From Nissolia schottii (lineage: Eukaryota; Streptophyta; Magnoliopsida; Fabales; Fabaceae), in assembly GCA_003254905.1 (NCBI GenBank), contig QANU01010622.1:449395-513394 (forward strand): a stretch of 64,000 nucleotides of DNA. Reading direction: 5' to 3'. The position numbers and the translations under genes were made by a program. This document shows positions 23,455 to 35,049 of the stretch, one piece after another (the stretch's first letter is position 1; every line of letters begins with the position of its first letter). The notes below the pieces were generated by a model. The model was not told where the DNA came from. It did not search any database and was given only the letters and a program-made list of their open reading frames with translations.

Positions 23455-23765
23455 CTCAAAGTAGTGGCATCAGAAAAGCACATCCCAAAGTAGTGATGTT
23501 GCACACCCCAAAGTAGTGGTGTGATTTACGCTCCCAGTTGTGGCGAAAGAAAGTTGTCCCCACAGCCGTGGATAAGAAAAGAAAGATAGAATGTTGTCCC
23601 CAAAGTCGTGGACAAAGAAAGAAAAAGAGTGATCGTTGCTGAAGGCGAAGGATCCCCCATGGCTAAATGCTACTTGGATCGGTAATGAAAGAAAAGAGTG
23701 ATTGTCCCCAAGTAGTGGACCAAGGAGTGAACGTGTGACTGTCCCCCCGAGCTGTGGACAAGGGG
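23455..23765. repeat. Degenerate CCCCAAAGTAGTGG repeat array
   Basis: At least eight imperfect units of the type GTCCCCAAAGTAGTGGAC, whose outer GTCC and GGAC are complementary, spaced by AAGAAAG-rich DNA. Also two copies of AAGGCGAAGGATCCCCCA...GGCTAAATGCTACxT (around 23643 and 23843). Confidence 0.65.
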
Positions 23766-24932
23766 AGCCCCTTCCCGGAGTTAGTGACCCCCTCACCATC
23801 CTGCATGTATGATGGTTAGGATGGTTGTCCCATCGTTAGCCAAAGGCGAAGGATCCCCCAGGGCTAAATGCTACCTAAATCAGCGCGACACGGAGACAAC
23901 AGTAGGTTGTAGCCGCAAGGGGATGACGATCTCACGGACTACATGGGAGATATGACAGGCTATAAGTAACGAGAAGGACGCTGCTACAGTGCGTAAGAGA
24001 TTTATTCCCCAAGCATGCATGAAGTCCTATGTGGTAAATGCTATACGTATGTGCATGTATGCGTAAGTATTATGGACGCTACGAGTACAAGCACGTGAGT
24101 ACGCGAAATAGTATCGTAAGGCCTTGACGGTCAGGATTAGAAAGCACGAGGACCTATAATTAGGCAAAGCAATATTAGATTTCCCTACGATCACCTAGTA
24201 ATGTAGATAAAGCTGCTCAGGACTAGAACAGATTATAACAAGTAGGACTCTAGTATAACATTATCACCTAGAGACCCCCTAAGCGGCGGAATCATAAATG
24301 AAGCGATAATGAACCAGTATCCCCAGAGGAACCCATTGAGGACGTAGCGTTCTCAACCCCACTTCGTTATGATTCCAGGATAGAACCAGTGGCACGCTGC
24401 AAGGACTAGAACTCACCCTGGAACAAGGATAAGGATGTTCCCTGTAGCAGGAAGCCTCTGAGGCGAGAGAATCGCAAAGGAGCAACAAGTGCTACCATTC
24501 GACAAGCAAGTAGGGCAAGGATTAGTGACGTATAACAGTCACACGGTCTAGTCGGGCCGTTGACGACTATGTGTAGTAGATATAAGCTATATTATTATTC
24601 AACTGTGTAATTGTATTTCGGACCAAATGGTTGTATATGTATCTATATATGCATGTTATAAAATGTCTTGGAGATCTATTTCCTAGAATAGTAACGCTTA
24701 AGTCTGAGAAGACTCTATCGTTCGTATCCCTGTATAACTTCTTGACACGTATGACTCTTAATTTACAAAATAATAAGGAAAGGAAAAAAGTTTTAAAACG
24801 GTCCGTATTTCTGAGTAAGAAATATTTGCCAAACTAAAAGTAGGGGTTAGATGTAACACCCCAACCAAGGTAGTTAACAACCCTATAAGCGGGGTTACGA
24901 CTATAGCGTAGACTGCGAGTAGGGGTGTTACA

Positions 24933-25589
24933 TAATGAGTCATTACAACGCATGGGTTATCAATTGAAAAGTTTAAGAGACTCGAAATAATTATCAATGT
25001 CCTTTTTAAGTTTTTGCTTAGACTGATCATATATGCCATTTGGGATATCTCCTATGTTTTTATGCTTTTGTCCTCATTAGACTTCTGACCATACTTGTTT
25101 CTTTTAGAATAAATAAATAACTATATTTGAGAGCGAGAGTAAAGAACAATAATTAAACTTATCTTATCCATTAAAGTATGTTAATACTCCTACATCATTG
25201 ACATTTATTATTTTGTAAATAACTTTTAAAATTACTATTTTTCACTAATAATTGTGTATATATATATATATATTTTAATTTACCTTCCATGTTATAATGA
25301 TGTCATTCAATAACTAAGCAATTGTTTAAGAAAATATTTTAAATAATACTTTTATCTTTGCATTAGTTTATACTCTATTCGTACAATTTTCCAGCCTAAT
25401 TAGGGTCAACACGTGAATTGAGGAAAAAAATAGATGTTCTTGGTAGTAATAGTAGTAGTACAAAGTTATTTGAAAGGACAAAATTATTCCCACTAATATA
25501 TTTTATATTATAATATTATTTTTGATAGAATTTCATGTGATAATTAATACGCTTAGATAGTTTTTGGGTCTATGATAAATTTTTGAGAC
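24933..25589. other. AT-rich intergenic DNA
   Basis: No gene or clear repeat; a short (TA)n run at about 25257-25272. Confidence 0.5.
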
Positions 25590-26020
25590 TTAGTTTAGGT
25601 CCCTAATTTTTTTTGATCTTGTCTAAATATATAAAAATATTATATGATTTTAGTTCATGTCGTTAATGGGACTCTGTTAACTGTTAACATGGCTGATGAA
25701 ATGCCATGTTTACGGTGCCAAGTGAGCAAAACAAACCTACTGACCCATAACTAGGCCCATACCCCACTATTTGACACAATTTTTTTTTCCAAATCATGAC
25801 TCACCCAACAACCAAAATCGGGTCAAATAGTGAGTTATAGGTCGGGTTAAAGCCGTGTTATGAGTTCAGTAGGTTTATTTTGCTTGGATGACTCTACTTA
25901 TATGGCACTTCGTTAACCATGTCACCAAATAATAGAGTTCCACAAATGGTAGGGACTAAAACCATAAAGTCTCATCAACAATAAAGACTAAAATTAGGTA
26001 ATTCCAGTTTAGGTACCTCA
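25590..26020. mobile_element. Long foldback element
   Basis: The two halves are inverted copies. AACAAACCTACTGACCCATA (left) is answered on the minus strand by AATAAACCTACTGAACTCAT (right); CACTATTTGACACAATTTT by CACTATTTGACCCGATTTT; and both outer parts carry TTTTAGTCC/TTTAGGTCC tracts. There is almost no unique loop. The class is uncertain (Mutator-like foldback is possible) and no target duplication was resolved. Confidence 0.5.
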
Positions 26021-27694
26021 AATACCGGCGACATTACTGTCGGATTATTCCTATTGACAATTCCAATGGATATGACAAAGAAATCCATTAAAAACTTATT
26101 CGGAGACTATTAAACCAATAATTATCATTGTATTCCATAGATATTGCCATATATGTCACCTAATCCTCGCGCCATTTTGCACCAAACCACCTACTAACAG
26201 ATTAATCCATCAGTACTAATACATCATTTTTTATATTTATTTTTGAGGCGTAGTCGATGAATTTGGTAATCGCAAATTCGTCAGCATTTGAATTTTGACT
26301 TTGGTAGTCAAATTGTCATATTTCGTGAAACACACATTCTCATTAAATTTGCAGCCGACGAATTTTGATATAAAATTCGTGGGTTGCATCGAGATAAGAG
26401 ATGTACACAGGCCGCATACTTCTTGTTCCTCTCTTTTACCATTCCTTCTTCTCTCTCCACCACCACCACCACTAGATAACTTCCACCATAACCACCGAAA
26501 ACACACCACCGCCTCCCTCACATCACAACCAACAACAATGACACAAATCTGCCTCCACTGCCATAGTATCCCTCACTACACCTTAGCTTCCTACTCCACT
26601 ACCAGATTTGCCTCCCATCAAGTCACCACCACCGGATTCGCCTCCCTTGCCACCACAACCACTAGATCTTCCTCCTACCATCACTATTACCACCAAGTCA
26701 CCGCCACCACCATCACCTATGTAAATAATTGTTTTATTTCTCTTTTGTGATTGTTTCGTTGATTTGGAAGTATTTGTTTGTGATTTGGAATTATCTGTTT
26801 GCGATTTGGGGGCCTATGAATGATATTTGGAGGTCTGTGGTTGTAATGGGGGGTAGTTTTGATTTCAGGGTTGGGGATTGTGCATTACGGTTAGGAATTT
26901 GTGATTTAGGGTTAGAGTTATGGGTAAGAGATAAAGTTAGAACTTTAAATTTATTTAACAGGTGTATTTTTTTTCAGATATGGCTGGCAAAAATTTTGGA
27001 CTCCCCGTGGACCTGTAGCTCCATCTCCATGTTCAAATGGACCCCCACCTTCATGTCCAACATGGGTACAATAGATCTTGAAAATCAGACTGCGTGCCTC
27101 GAAAGGATCCATGTTCAACTGGATGCACATAGAGAGAATTGTTCATTGCCAAAAAATGATCAACATTCATCAACTTAGGTTTTAGGGACTCTAGGGTTGT
27201 ATCGCGAGATGATCAATTTGAGGTGGTAGAGAATTCTCTACTGCTAGCCGATGATGAGCCTAAATTAATTAAGTTTTATGGTTTGTGGAATTGGGAATCC
27301 ACTGCCAGCAAAGATGATTAATGCTAATTTAGGATTTAGGGTTTATGAGATAAAGAATATTTCATGTTTAGATTTAATGTATTATGTAACTATTAATCAA
27401 TGAAAATATTTATTTTTGAGTTATTAATGATGTTTATATTTGATTATTTTTATGTTTATTACACAATTGTATTAATAATTAGAATTAAAAATTAATTAAT
27501 TTTTGTAAAATATATTGACCAAATTTTTCGTTGTTATACACGTGCCCTTACATTGATCGATTTAGCTCTATCAACAAGCCATATATTGATGTATTCTTTT
27601 AAACGAAAAATATTGTCACTATCATATAAATATGTCAATATTAACATCATTTCTGTCAATAAATTTGTCAGTATCATTCATTTCTTTTGTAGTG
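26021..27694. mobile_element. CACTA-like element remnant
   Basis: Read on the minus strand from 27694 the sequence begins CACTACAAAAGAAATG, which matches the CACTA superfamily terminus, and TTGTCA/TGACAAAT-like subterminal repeats follow. Around 26240-26370, GACGAATTT and CGTCAGCA motifs also look subterminal. No opposite CACTA end and no transposase frame were found; the open frames at 26295-26750 and 26729-27178 have no recognised domain. The lower boundary is a guess. Confidence 0.35.
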
Positions 27695-28193
27695 CAAATC
27701 TTACACATTTGTTGAAAACTCAAAACATATTTAAATCTTATTAATACACATAACATTATTTGAAAAAAGAAATTAATACTATGTTAATTGAAAAAATATT
27801 CAAATATCCTAAATTGAGAAAAATTGGCGGTTAGATTAAAATGAAAGGAATATCCCTTTATTTCAATGTATTTAGTAGTTTTGATTTTGAGTTAGAAGGG
27901 TGAAGGAGGTGAGAAAATTCTCACCATAATAACAAAGCATTATAAAATTTTCTAAAATACAATAAATGTAGACAAATTTAATTGTTCACCTCAATTTAAA
28001 TCATTGGGATGAAGTGAAATGGTACCTCTAGTTTTAGGGGAAAATATTTCTCTCGAGGAGTGTTCCATTGGTCGTGGAGTCTCCTGGAAGCGTGAACCGG
28101 AGGGGGTGGGGCTGGGTTCATTCATCCGAGTTTTGCTCTTGTTGACCTGGCGGCACTGTCACAAAGGAGCAGAGACGAGAATCGCACAGTAGA
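27695..28193 (+). promoter_or_regulatory. Upstream region of the UPF0496 gene
   Basis: AT-rich up to about 28020, then GC-richer leader-like DNA up to the ATG at 28194. Promoter elements cannot be fixed with confidence. Confidence 0.35.
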
Positions 28194-29441
28194 ATGCTGG
28201 AATGCCTCTCCTTCAAATCTCTTCCTCTTCCTGCCGCACCCGCTGCTTCAGTCCCCACGCTCCCTCCTCCTCCTCCACCCCATTCCCAAGGTAACCACAT
28301 CAACAACATCAAAACCTTTTTATCTTTTTGCATAAATGCCTCACTCAAATAGTCTCTCTGTTCTTCTCCCCGCTTCACAGGAAACTCGACCGAGCCCACA
28401 CCCGCCACCAGCACCGGTTCCTCGCCGGGGCCCAATGTCTCCCGCGAGTACGATCGGGCCGTCCAGGCCCACTCCTACAACGAGATCCGTTCCATGATCC
28501 AAGCACCCCCGCAGGACCACCTGCACCAGCTCGACCCCGACCTCGAAGTTGAGGACTCCCATCACCGCCACGTCCTCGCCCACGCGCTCCAGCCCGATCG
28601 GGACAGCGTCCGGGAGGCGATCGCCAGCGCGGAGTCACGCAGCAGTGTCAGCCGCACCCTCACGCGCCTCGTCTCCGATTACTTCGACCACAGCGAGAGC
28701 ACCGGCGACCTCTACCTCCTCCTCTACCGCAGCGTCCGCCGCGCACGCGCCGTCTACGCGCCCATCCACGACCTTCTCGCGGTCCTCCCTTCCTCCGGCT
28801 CGTTTTCCCAGCACCTGTGCGACCACGCCTTTGACCTCTTCGTCGAATTCGACAGCCAGGAGAATCCTTTCGTGTTCCCTGACTCTCGCAATTTCTCCTG
28901 CGTCCGCGGCAGCTTCTCTGAGCTCAAGCTGCAGATCGAACACCGGCGCCGGATGTGCCGCAAGAGAATCCGGCTTTTCCGCCGAACTCACGCAGGCTGC
29001 ATGGTCTGTTTAGTTCTCACCGCCGTTGGGGCTGTGCTTTCGGCCGCTCTCGTCACTGCACACTCAGTCGCCGGCTTTGCAGCAGTTGCGGCCGCTCCTT
29101 TATGCCGCGATTCTTGCCTTCCTAAGAGAAAGGAGAAGAAAGAACGTAGCAAGTTGAAGCAGCTTGATGCTGCTTCGAAGGGTACTTTAGTGATGAATGA
29201 TCTTGACACCATCAATAGCCTTGTTGATCGGTTGCAAAGTGCTGTTGAGAGCGATAGGGCTGTCGTGCGGTTCGCGTTGGAGAGGGGGAGGGAGAGGCAC
29301 CCCATACAGCAGGTACTCAAGCTGCTCCTGAAGAACCAGCAGAGTTTTGAACCGCTGCTTAAGGATCTTGAGGAGCAGATATTCCTCTGCTTCAATGCCG
29401 TCAACAAGGCCAGATCGTTGCTCTTCCAAGAGATATACTGA
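28194..29441 (+). CDS. UPF0496 (DUF677) family protein
   Basis: Two exons, 28194-28290 and 28381-29441, joined across a 90-bp GT-AG intron that splits a Gly codon (CAA G/GA AAC), give 385 residues. The start at 28194 is preferred over the Met at 28494 because the frame upstream reads REYDRAVQAHSYNEIRSMI, which is typical family sequence, and exon 1 supplies an in-frame ATG. The N terminus is Pro/Ser/Thr-rich. A helical region follows (SRTLTRLVSDYFDHSESTGDL, LYRSVRRARAVYAPIHDLL), then a hydrophobic stretch at about residues 238-272 likely to be membrane-associated, a basic KRKEKKERSK segment and a C-terminal helical part. The family includes the Arabidopsis At14a-like and UPF0496 proteins of poorly known role. 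The exon is strikingly GC-rich compared with the surroundings. Confidence 0.87.
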
Positions 29442-30635
29442 AATTTGTAGTTAGTTTCTAACCAAAACTAGTCTTTTTTGTCATTGATCATTCATGGTGT
29501 GTGCAACCTATTTAAGCATGCACAACTGAACTGACCCATAATTATAGATATAGGCTCTCTTTTATGCACTGTATGATTGATATAGCTCGAAACCTGCTAT
29601 GCTCTACAGAACCCTTTAATGTAATCAACCCTGTTCAATGAAATGATATGAGATAGTTCATAGTTAAAGCACCTACCAGACTTTTTTATGCCATCAAAGT
29701 TTAGATCTTCAATGATGGATTTTTTTGGAGTGTCAATATGTAAGAACTGGTACCAATAAGAAAGGAATTGCTGAAATGGCCTTGGTGTTTATTGATTATG
29801 CAGAAAATTTCATTGGGGAATTTCTGGTACAAAACCAAAACAGGGATGGCTGAAATATTGAAATGCACGAACGGGAAACAGAAAATAGTCTGTGAATTTT
29901 AGGATCCCTTGGTTCCCTATGCCTAATTCTCGGTTCTGAATAACTGAATGCCTTTCCCTTCCCCCATGATCTCCCTTATAATCATCAATGGTAGAGAATC
30001 AAGGGACTAAACTTTATTTTCTCCTAAAAATCCTCACTTCCTAATTTGGCTCAACTAATTTATTCTTTTTCCTAATAAATCCTGATTTGTCTCTAACAAA
30101 TCAGATATTATTCCCCCCTATTCTGCTCTTTCCTCTCTTATTTCTTCTAGAATAATGATACGGAAAAGGAATTATTTTCTTTCCATTTCGGTTAGCCTCA
30201 GCTTTAGCTGCTGGGTCTGTAACACAATATTTCAGAAAGAGACAAAACACCGTTTTCTGTGACTTACCAATATTAACATTCAATTGTTGTTGTGCATCAT
30301 GATTTACCAAGTAGTGTTAATGTAAATTTGCAATGTTATCATTTCATGGATCTGTTTATAATGCTAATGATAGGATTCCCCTGGAGTTTACAACTTTTCT
30401 GTTGTTTTCCTTTCACAGTTTAGTCTATCCAGTGAATCTTTTGAGTTATGATTCTGCAAAACTGTTACTTTATGGTTGTTTAGTTTTCTAGTTCTCTTTG
30501 GATTTGACATGTTTGAATACATTCAGTGTCATTGTTAGTTCCAATTGGCTGTCTCCCATTTTCTCTCATTTGATTTTGAAGCAATGTGAAAAATTAAAGC
30601 TATATATGGAGACTGATTTGTTACTTTTTCTCATT
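29442..30635 (+). other. 3' UTR and flank of the UPF0496 gene
   Basis: Transcript-like, less AT-rich DNA for about 200 bp, then intergenic DNA. I see no other coding exon. Confidence 0.4.
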
Positions 30636-31455
30636 GAAATTTTATGTATTGCCTATTCTTGAGTGTAAGTTCCAGTTCTATGGGATACAATCCCATAGTG
30701 AACTTGTCACCTTATATTAACATAAATTGAAATTAAAACTGTTTTAGTCCTTGAAAGATGTGAATGTCATCACATTAGTCCTCTAGATATTATTGTAATC
30801 TAATAAATCCCTCAAGGATTTGTCCTTTGGTTGGCCACAGTTTGGCCACCATTAAAATTCTATGTATTCCTTATTCTTGATTTCAGATACCAGTTCTAAG
30901 GGATACATTTTCTGTTAGGATAAAAGAGAAGCCTTTAATATGGAAAGTTTATTCTAGAAGGGACCGAAAGGATAAGGAAGCAGCCTAGTTAGTTTACCTT
31001 TATTAGTTTATTTCTAATTGTTAGTATTTATCGTTATTTGATATCTAGTTATTTTAGGAGTCGGTTATTATCTTAAGAGTCTATTTAGGAGTTAAATTAG
31101 GAATAACAAATATTATAAATAGGAGTATTCTGCTTAGGTTAGGGTGTGGATTTTATTATTGAGTTGTAAAGGGATCCAACCTTTGAAGAGGGTCCAGCCT
31201 CTTGATTTTTATTCAATAATATTCAGTTTTATATAAATCCTTATTATTTGTTCTTGGCTGTTGGGTCCCAAAAACGACCTAACATTTTCACAGTGAACAT
31301 ATCACCTTATATTAGCATAATTTAAGAGTAAAACTTATTTTGATCCTCGAACAATGTGGATGTCATCACATTCCTTTCGATCTTCTAAGGATTGGTATCT
31401 CTAATCCCTCAAAGATATAAAACTGTCACCATTTTGTCTTTTGATTGGCCACAGT
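30636..31455. repeat. Old tandem duplication of ~220 bp interrupted by a solo LTR
   Basis: Unit 1 (30636-30853) and unit 2 (30854-30912 continuing at 31285-31455) share ordered blocks: TATGTATT.CxTATTCTTGA, GGGATACA, GTGAAC, CACCTTATATTA.CATAA, GATGTCATCACATT and GATTGGCCACAGTTT (TTGGTTGGCCACAGTTT in unit 1). Divergence is moderate, so the duplication predates the LTR insertion. Confidence 0.7.
30913..31284. mobile_element. Solo LTR, 372 bp, with TTTTC target duplication
   Basis: It begins TGTTAGG and ends CCTAACA, and both sides carry the 5-bp duplication TTTTC (30908-30912 and 31285-31289). Removal of the LTR and one TTTTC restores the neighbouring tandem-repeat unit. No coding sequence; a copia-type origin is likely from its length and TGTTAG end. 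Confidence 0.85.
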
Positions 31456-32144
31456 TTTGAACCATGGTGATGTATGCTGATGTGTCATCTTCACATCTGA
31501 GTAGGGGGGTTAAACGCCTCATAAGCTACAACATGACCATCATGCTGGATTCTAAGTTGATATAAGAATGAATAATCATGAACATTCTTCCCCAATCAAG
31601 CACCCTAAGCCTACCCAATCCAACCAAAAGGTTCTAATTGCTTCAGATTCCCAGAAAGTCCCTTACACTTTATAGAAGTAGAGGTTTCTATTGAACCTAA
31701 GGAGTGAAATTGCACCAAATCCCAAAATATTATAAACTTCCAACTTTAGAATCACGCACTTCCCCATTACTTGGAATTTGCACTCCCTGCCATTACCTCC
31801 AAATCGAATCCCCAGTTGCTTGAATCAAAACTAACCGTGTCCATGAATTCTCAAGCTAGATTATATTGTTGCTCTCACTTACACTTGTCTAGGGAACTTG
31901 TAGGTGGGAGAGACAAAGAAAAATCCATAAAACTTTTGGGATCATACAACACAAACAAAACCTAACATTATCTACATTTAGAGGCCAAAACAAAACATGG
32001 TAAGGGACCACAAGTAGAAACAAAAGGTTGGCCATCAACGGGGGACCGGCAATGTCGAGGGTTTCACAAATTACAAAAACAATACCAAAACAACTCTCAT
32101 ACATGCTTACTAGATGTCTCTGAAATTTGGGTTCAATGGGATCT
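31456..32144. other. Intergenic DNA without recognised gene
   Basis: Moderately AT-rich DNA with short frames on both strands, none with recognisable family features. It ends at the copia insertion site. Confidence 0.45.
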
Positions 32145-32149
32145 CTAGG

Positions 32150-32468
32150 TAACACGTGCTAAATAGCAAAGACTAAATTAGTTAGTTGATAAATTAACTA
32201 ACCTGATTACAGTTTTGTTAGTTTAGTTAGTTAGGAGTTGAGAGCTAAGTTTGTTAGAAATTCACATGTGATTAACCTATAATTTCTGATTCTTCATTTG
32301 AATTTCATCGAGCTTGTATATAAGGAAAACTCAGAAGTGTTGTAACCTAGAGTTGATTCACAATATCAAGTTCAACACATTCAGAGCAACTTACTCTTGA
32401 AATCTGTTTTCTTGGTGCTCAAGCTTTGTTCACGGCTGGATCTCCGTACTCAGTTTCTTCATTTCTTA
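32150..32468 (+). repeat. Left copia LTR
   Basis: 319 bp starting TAACACGTGCTAAATAGC and ending TTTCTTCATTTCTTA. The termini are TA...TA instead of the usual TG...CA. The right copy is close in sequence, with an insertion near its start. A TATA-like TATATAAGG occurs near 32316. Confidence 0.85.
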
Positions 32469-32557
32469 TGGTATCAGGGCTCCTAAATTAGGAGCTCTGG
32501 TGCGCACACTCTTCTCCAATTCTTCTGCTTTCAACATCTTCTTCACCAAGTTCATCA

Positions 32558-33150
32558 ATGGTGAATCTGGATCAAGAACGAGCTATAGTGGTAGACCAGA
32601 ATATAGTGCCACAAATGAATCATCCTTTTCTTGCCACGCATTTAGCTGTGATGGCGTCACAGTTTCAATCGCACACAAACCAAGCATTGATTCAGATGAA
32701 TCCGATGATTGACCTGATGAGTCCTTACTTTGTGCATCCTAGAGATAATTCAGGAGCTTCACCGATTTCTTTGGTCCTCAATGCTCAGAACTATCATACC
32801 TGGGAGAGACCGAAGAAGTTCGCATTAAAGTCCAAGAATAAACTCAAATTTGTCGATGGAATGATCAAGAAGCCATCAGAAGATAATCAATTGTATGTCG
32901 CTTGGGACAGGTGCAACGCTTACATCTTTTCATGGATTAATCTCTCATTAAGCCCCAAAATCTATCAAAGTGTGATTTGGATTGAAGATTGTTATGAGCT
33001 GTGGAAGGATCTCAAGCACATATCTCACCAGGGAGATATTTTAAGAACTGCTGTTCTTCAAGAAGAACTATTTGCCATGAAACAAGGTGAGTTGTCAATT
33101 ACAGCTTTCTTTACAAAATTGAAGTCAATTTGGGAGGAATTGGAGAGTTA
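32558..33150 (+). pseudogene. copia gag remnant (capsid part)
   Basis: Encodes a copia-type gag polypeptide with SLVLNAQNYHTWERPKK, KLKFVDGMIKKP, DRCNAYIFSWI and SITAFFTKLKSIWEEL. It stops at TAG 33149-33151; related gag sequence (GLNEQYAHIRS, VALLSNANNSG) continues in shifted frames to about 33530. The structural particle protein of the retroelement, here not intact. Confidence 0.8.
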
Positions 33151-33529
33151 GCAACCGATCCCAAGCTGTTCTTGTAGCATACCCTGCATCTTTGGATTAG
33201 GAACGGTGAGGAACTATCGGAAGAGAGATTATGTGGTGAGATTCTTAAGAGGGCTTAATGAACAATATGCACACATTAGATCATAGATTATGATGATGAA
33301 ACCTCTACCTGACATCACCAGTACTTTTTCTTTGCTAACTGAGCAAGAGAGACAGATAACTTCGATTTCACATGAGTCTGTAGCACTTCTTAGTAATGCT
33401 AATAATTCTGGAAATTCTGAGCAAAACAGACAGCAATCAAATAGTGGAGGTAATCATGGAGGAAGAGGATCTAGAGGTAGGTCCTCTAGCAGAGGAGGAA
33501 GAGGCTCATCAGGAAGAGGTCAATTCTCA

Positions 33530-33731
33530 AGATTGTGTTCTGCATATTCTGTCATACATCAGGGCATAAAATTGATAGATGCTTTCACAAACATGATTAT
33601 TCACCCGGATATCCTGAGCATTTCAAATGGACAAAGGCTAAGATTGCCAAAGTTAACAGCATCATCTCTGAGAAAGCTGAGAAGGATGATGATGAAGCAG
33701 ATGATTGTCAATCTGGAAAGGATGATGATTA
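33530..33731 (+). pseudogene. copia nucleocapsid zinc knuckle remnant
   Basis: A CCHC knuckle CIFCHTSGHKIDRC is followed by FHKHDYSPGYPEHFKW and an acidic tail. It follows a Gly/Arg/Ser-rich stretch (GGRGSRGRSSSRGGRGSSGR, about 33450-33520). It lies in a different frame from the preceding gag, showing frame decay. Confidence 0.75.
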
Positions 33732-33976
33732 GGAGGATGAAATTCCTGCAGCTGCTACATCAGGAGTTTTACCATCACCCCTGCATATCTCACCTGTAAT
33801 TTCTGATTCAACTTCTACTACACTACGTACTACTAATAATTCATCAAATACATGTGCACCACCTACTGTAAACACTAGGTGAGGAAGGCTCCTACCTATC
33901 TCCACAAATATCACTGCAATCTGGCAAAGGTCTGCCTCCAGAACCTTCAGGTAATTCCTTTCCTCTCTCACATGTT

Positions 33977-34720
33977 ATGAGCTATGCCAATTTAGACCCC
34001 ATCCACAAAACCTTTTCCCTAGACATATCTACACAACTTGAACCAACATCTTATAAGGATTTTGTGCAACATGATTGTTGGAGAAAGGCTATAGAAGCTA
34101 AGTTGAGAGCTCTTAGTGCTAATAATACCTCGATTTTAACTGAATTGCCACCCAGAAAGAAGGCAATTTGGAGGAAAGTGGGTTTTTACAACCAAATATA
34201 AGGCTGCTGGGACCATAGAGAGACATAAGGCTAGATTGGTAGCCAAGGGATACAATCAAACTGACGGCCTAGACTACCTTGATGTGAATGCAACATTTTT
34301 ACATGGGGACCTTAATGAGGAGGTTTATATGACTCCTCCCCCTAGCTATCTTGATGAAAGGACACCTGGACAAGTTTGTAAACTTGTGAAATATCTCTTA
34401 TGGTTTGAAACAAGCCGGCCGACAGTGTAATTACTAACTCTCAGAGGCACTCCTTAACTCGGGTTATACTCAATCCCAGGCTGATTATTCCTTCTTTACC
34501 AAAGGCAATTCAAGCAATTTTACTGTCATATTAGTATATGTTGATGACTTGTTGATTGCAGGCAACAACATCAATGAAATTGATGATGTCAAGCAAATGC
34601 TACATCACAGGTTCACCATAAAAGACTTAAGAGATGTCCGATACTTTCTAGGCATGGAAGTTGCTCGAAGTTCCTCAGGAATAGCTCTTTCAGCGAAAAT
34701 ATGCTGTGGAGTTACTTCAA
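33977..34720 (+). pseudogene. copia reverse transcriptase remnant
   Basis: The blocks [50 protein letters not shown], the catalytic YVDDLLIAGN and FLGMEVARSSSG appear in order but in several frames, with an internal deletion between LDYLDV and NATFLHGDL. It cannot be translated as one enzyme. Confidence 0.85.
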
Positions 34721-34968
34721 GATGCTAGTCTCCTAGCCTCTAAACCTATTTCCACTCCTTATGATGCCAACCTCAAGCTACAGAAAGCTGGTTCCGCACC
34801 CTATCATGACCCTTCTGCTTATAGAAATAGCTCTTTTTCAGCGAAAATATGCTGTGGAGTTACTTCAAGACTAGTCTCCTAGCCTCTAAACCTATTTCCA
34901 CTCATGATGCCAACCTCAAGCTACAGAAAACTGGTTCTGCACCCTATCATGACCCTTCTGCTTATAGG
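34683..34968 (+). repeat. ~145-bp tandem duplication inside the copia pol
   Basis: The segment from AATAGCTCTTT...CAGCGAAAATATGC through CATGACCCTTCTGCTTATAG occurs twice, at about 34681-34823 and 34826-34968, with small indels between the copies. Confidence 0.85.
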
Positions 34969-35049
34969 ACGGTTGTTGGTAGACTCATATACCTCACTGG
35001 CACATGACCTGACCTGTCATTTGCTGTTGGTCAATTAAGCCAATACTTG

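Larger units (their letters stand above)
21845..24932 (+). mobile_element. Ty3/gypsy-like LTR, about 3 kb
   Basis: The 3' end is GGGGTGTTACA at 24922-24932, a common plant gypsy terminus, and the motif CATTGAGG...CGTTCTCAACCCC near 24333-24362 is shared in reverse with the LTR at the window's 3' edge. The 5' part matches the LTR at 11.2-13.1 kb (GTCCGTAAAATACACTAATA block, GTTACGCTGTTGGACTCAGA, GGAGGTGGGTAATC). It has no gag or pol, so it is a solo or isolated LTR. The 5' boundary is uncertain. It contains a palindrome array (22757-23007) and a degenerate GTCCCCAAAGT.GTGGAC array (about 23455-23765). Confidence 0.6.

Noticed and set aside
23470-23799. 109-codon minus-strand frame in the gypsy-like LTR
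   Set aside because: It is a translation of the degenerate CCCCAAAGTAGTGG repeat array, not a protein gene.
26295-27178. Two overlapping ~150-codon open frames, the first rich in Thr, His and Pro
   Set aside because: No recognisable domain, compositionally biased, and inside a region with CACTA-like subterminal motifs; the Pro and Thr runs come from CCACCA-type repeats.
28341-29429. Multiple long frames on both strands across the UPF0496 exon
   Set aside because: Shadows caused by high GC and few stops; only the + frame with the REYDRAVQAHSYNEI block is family-like.
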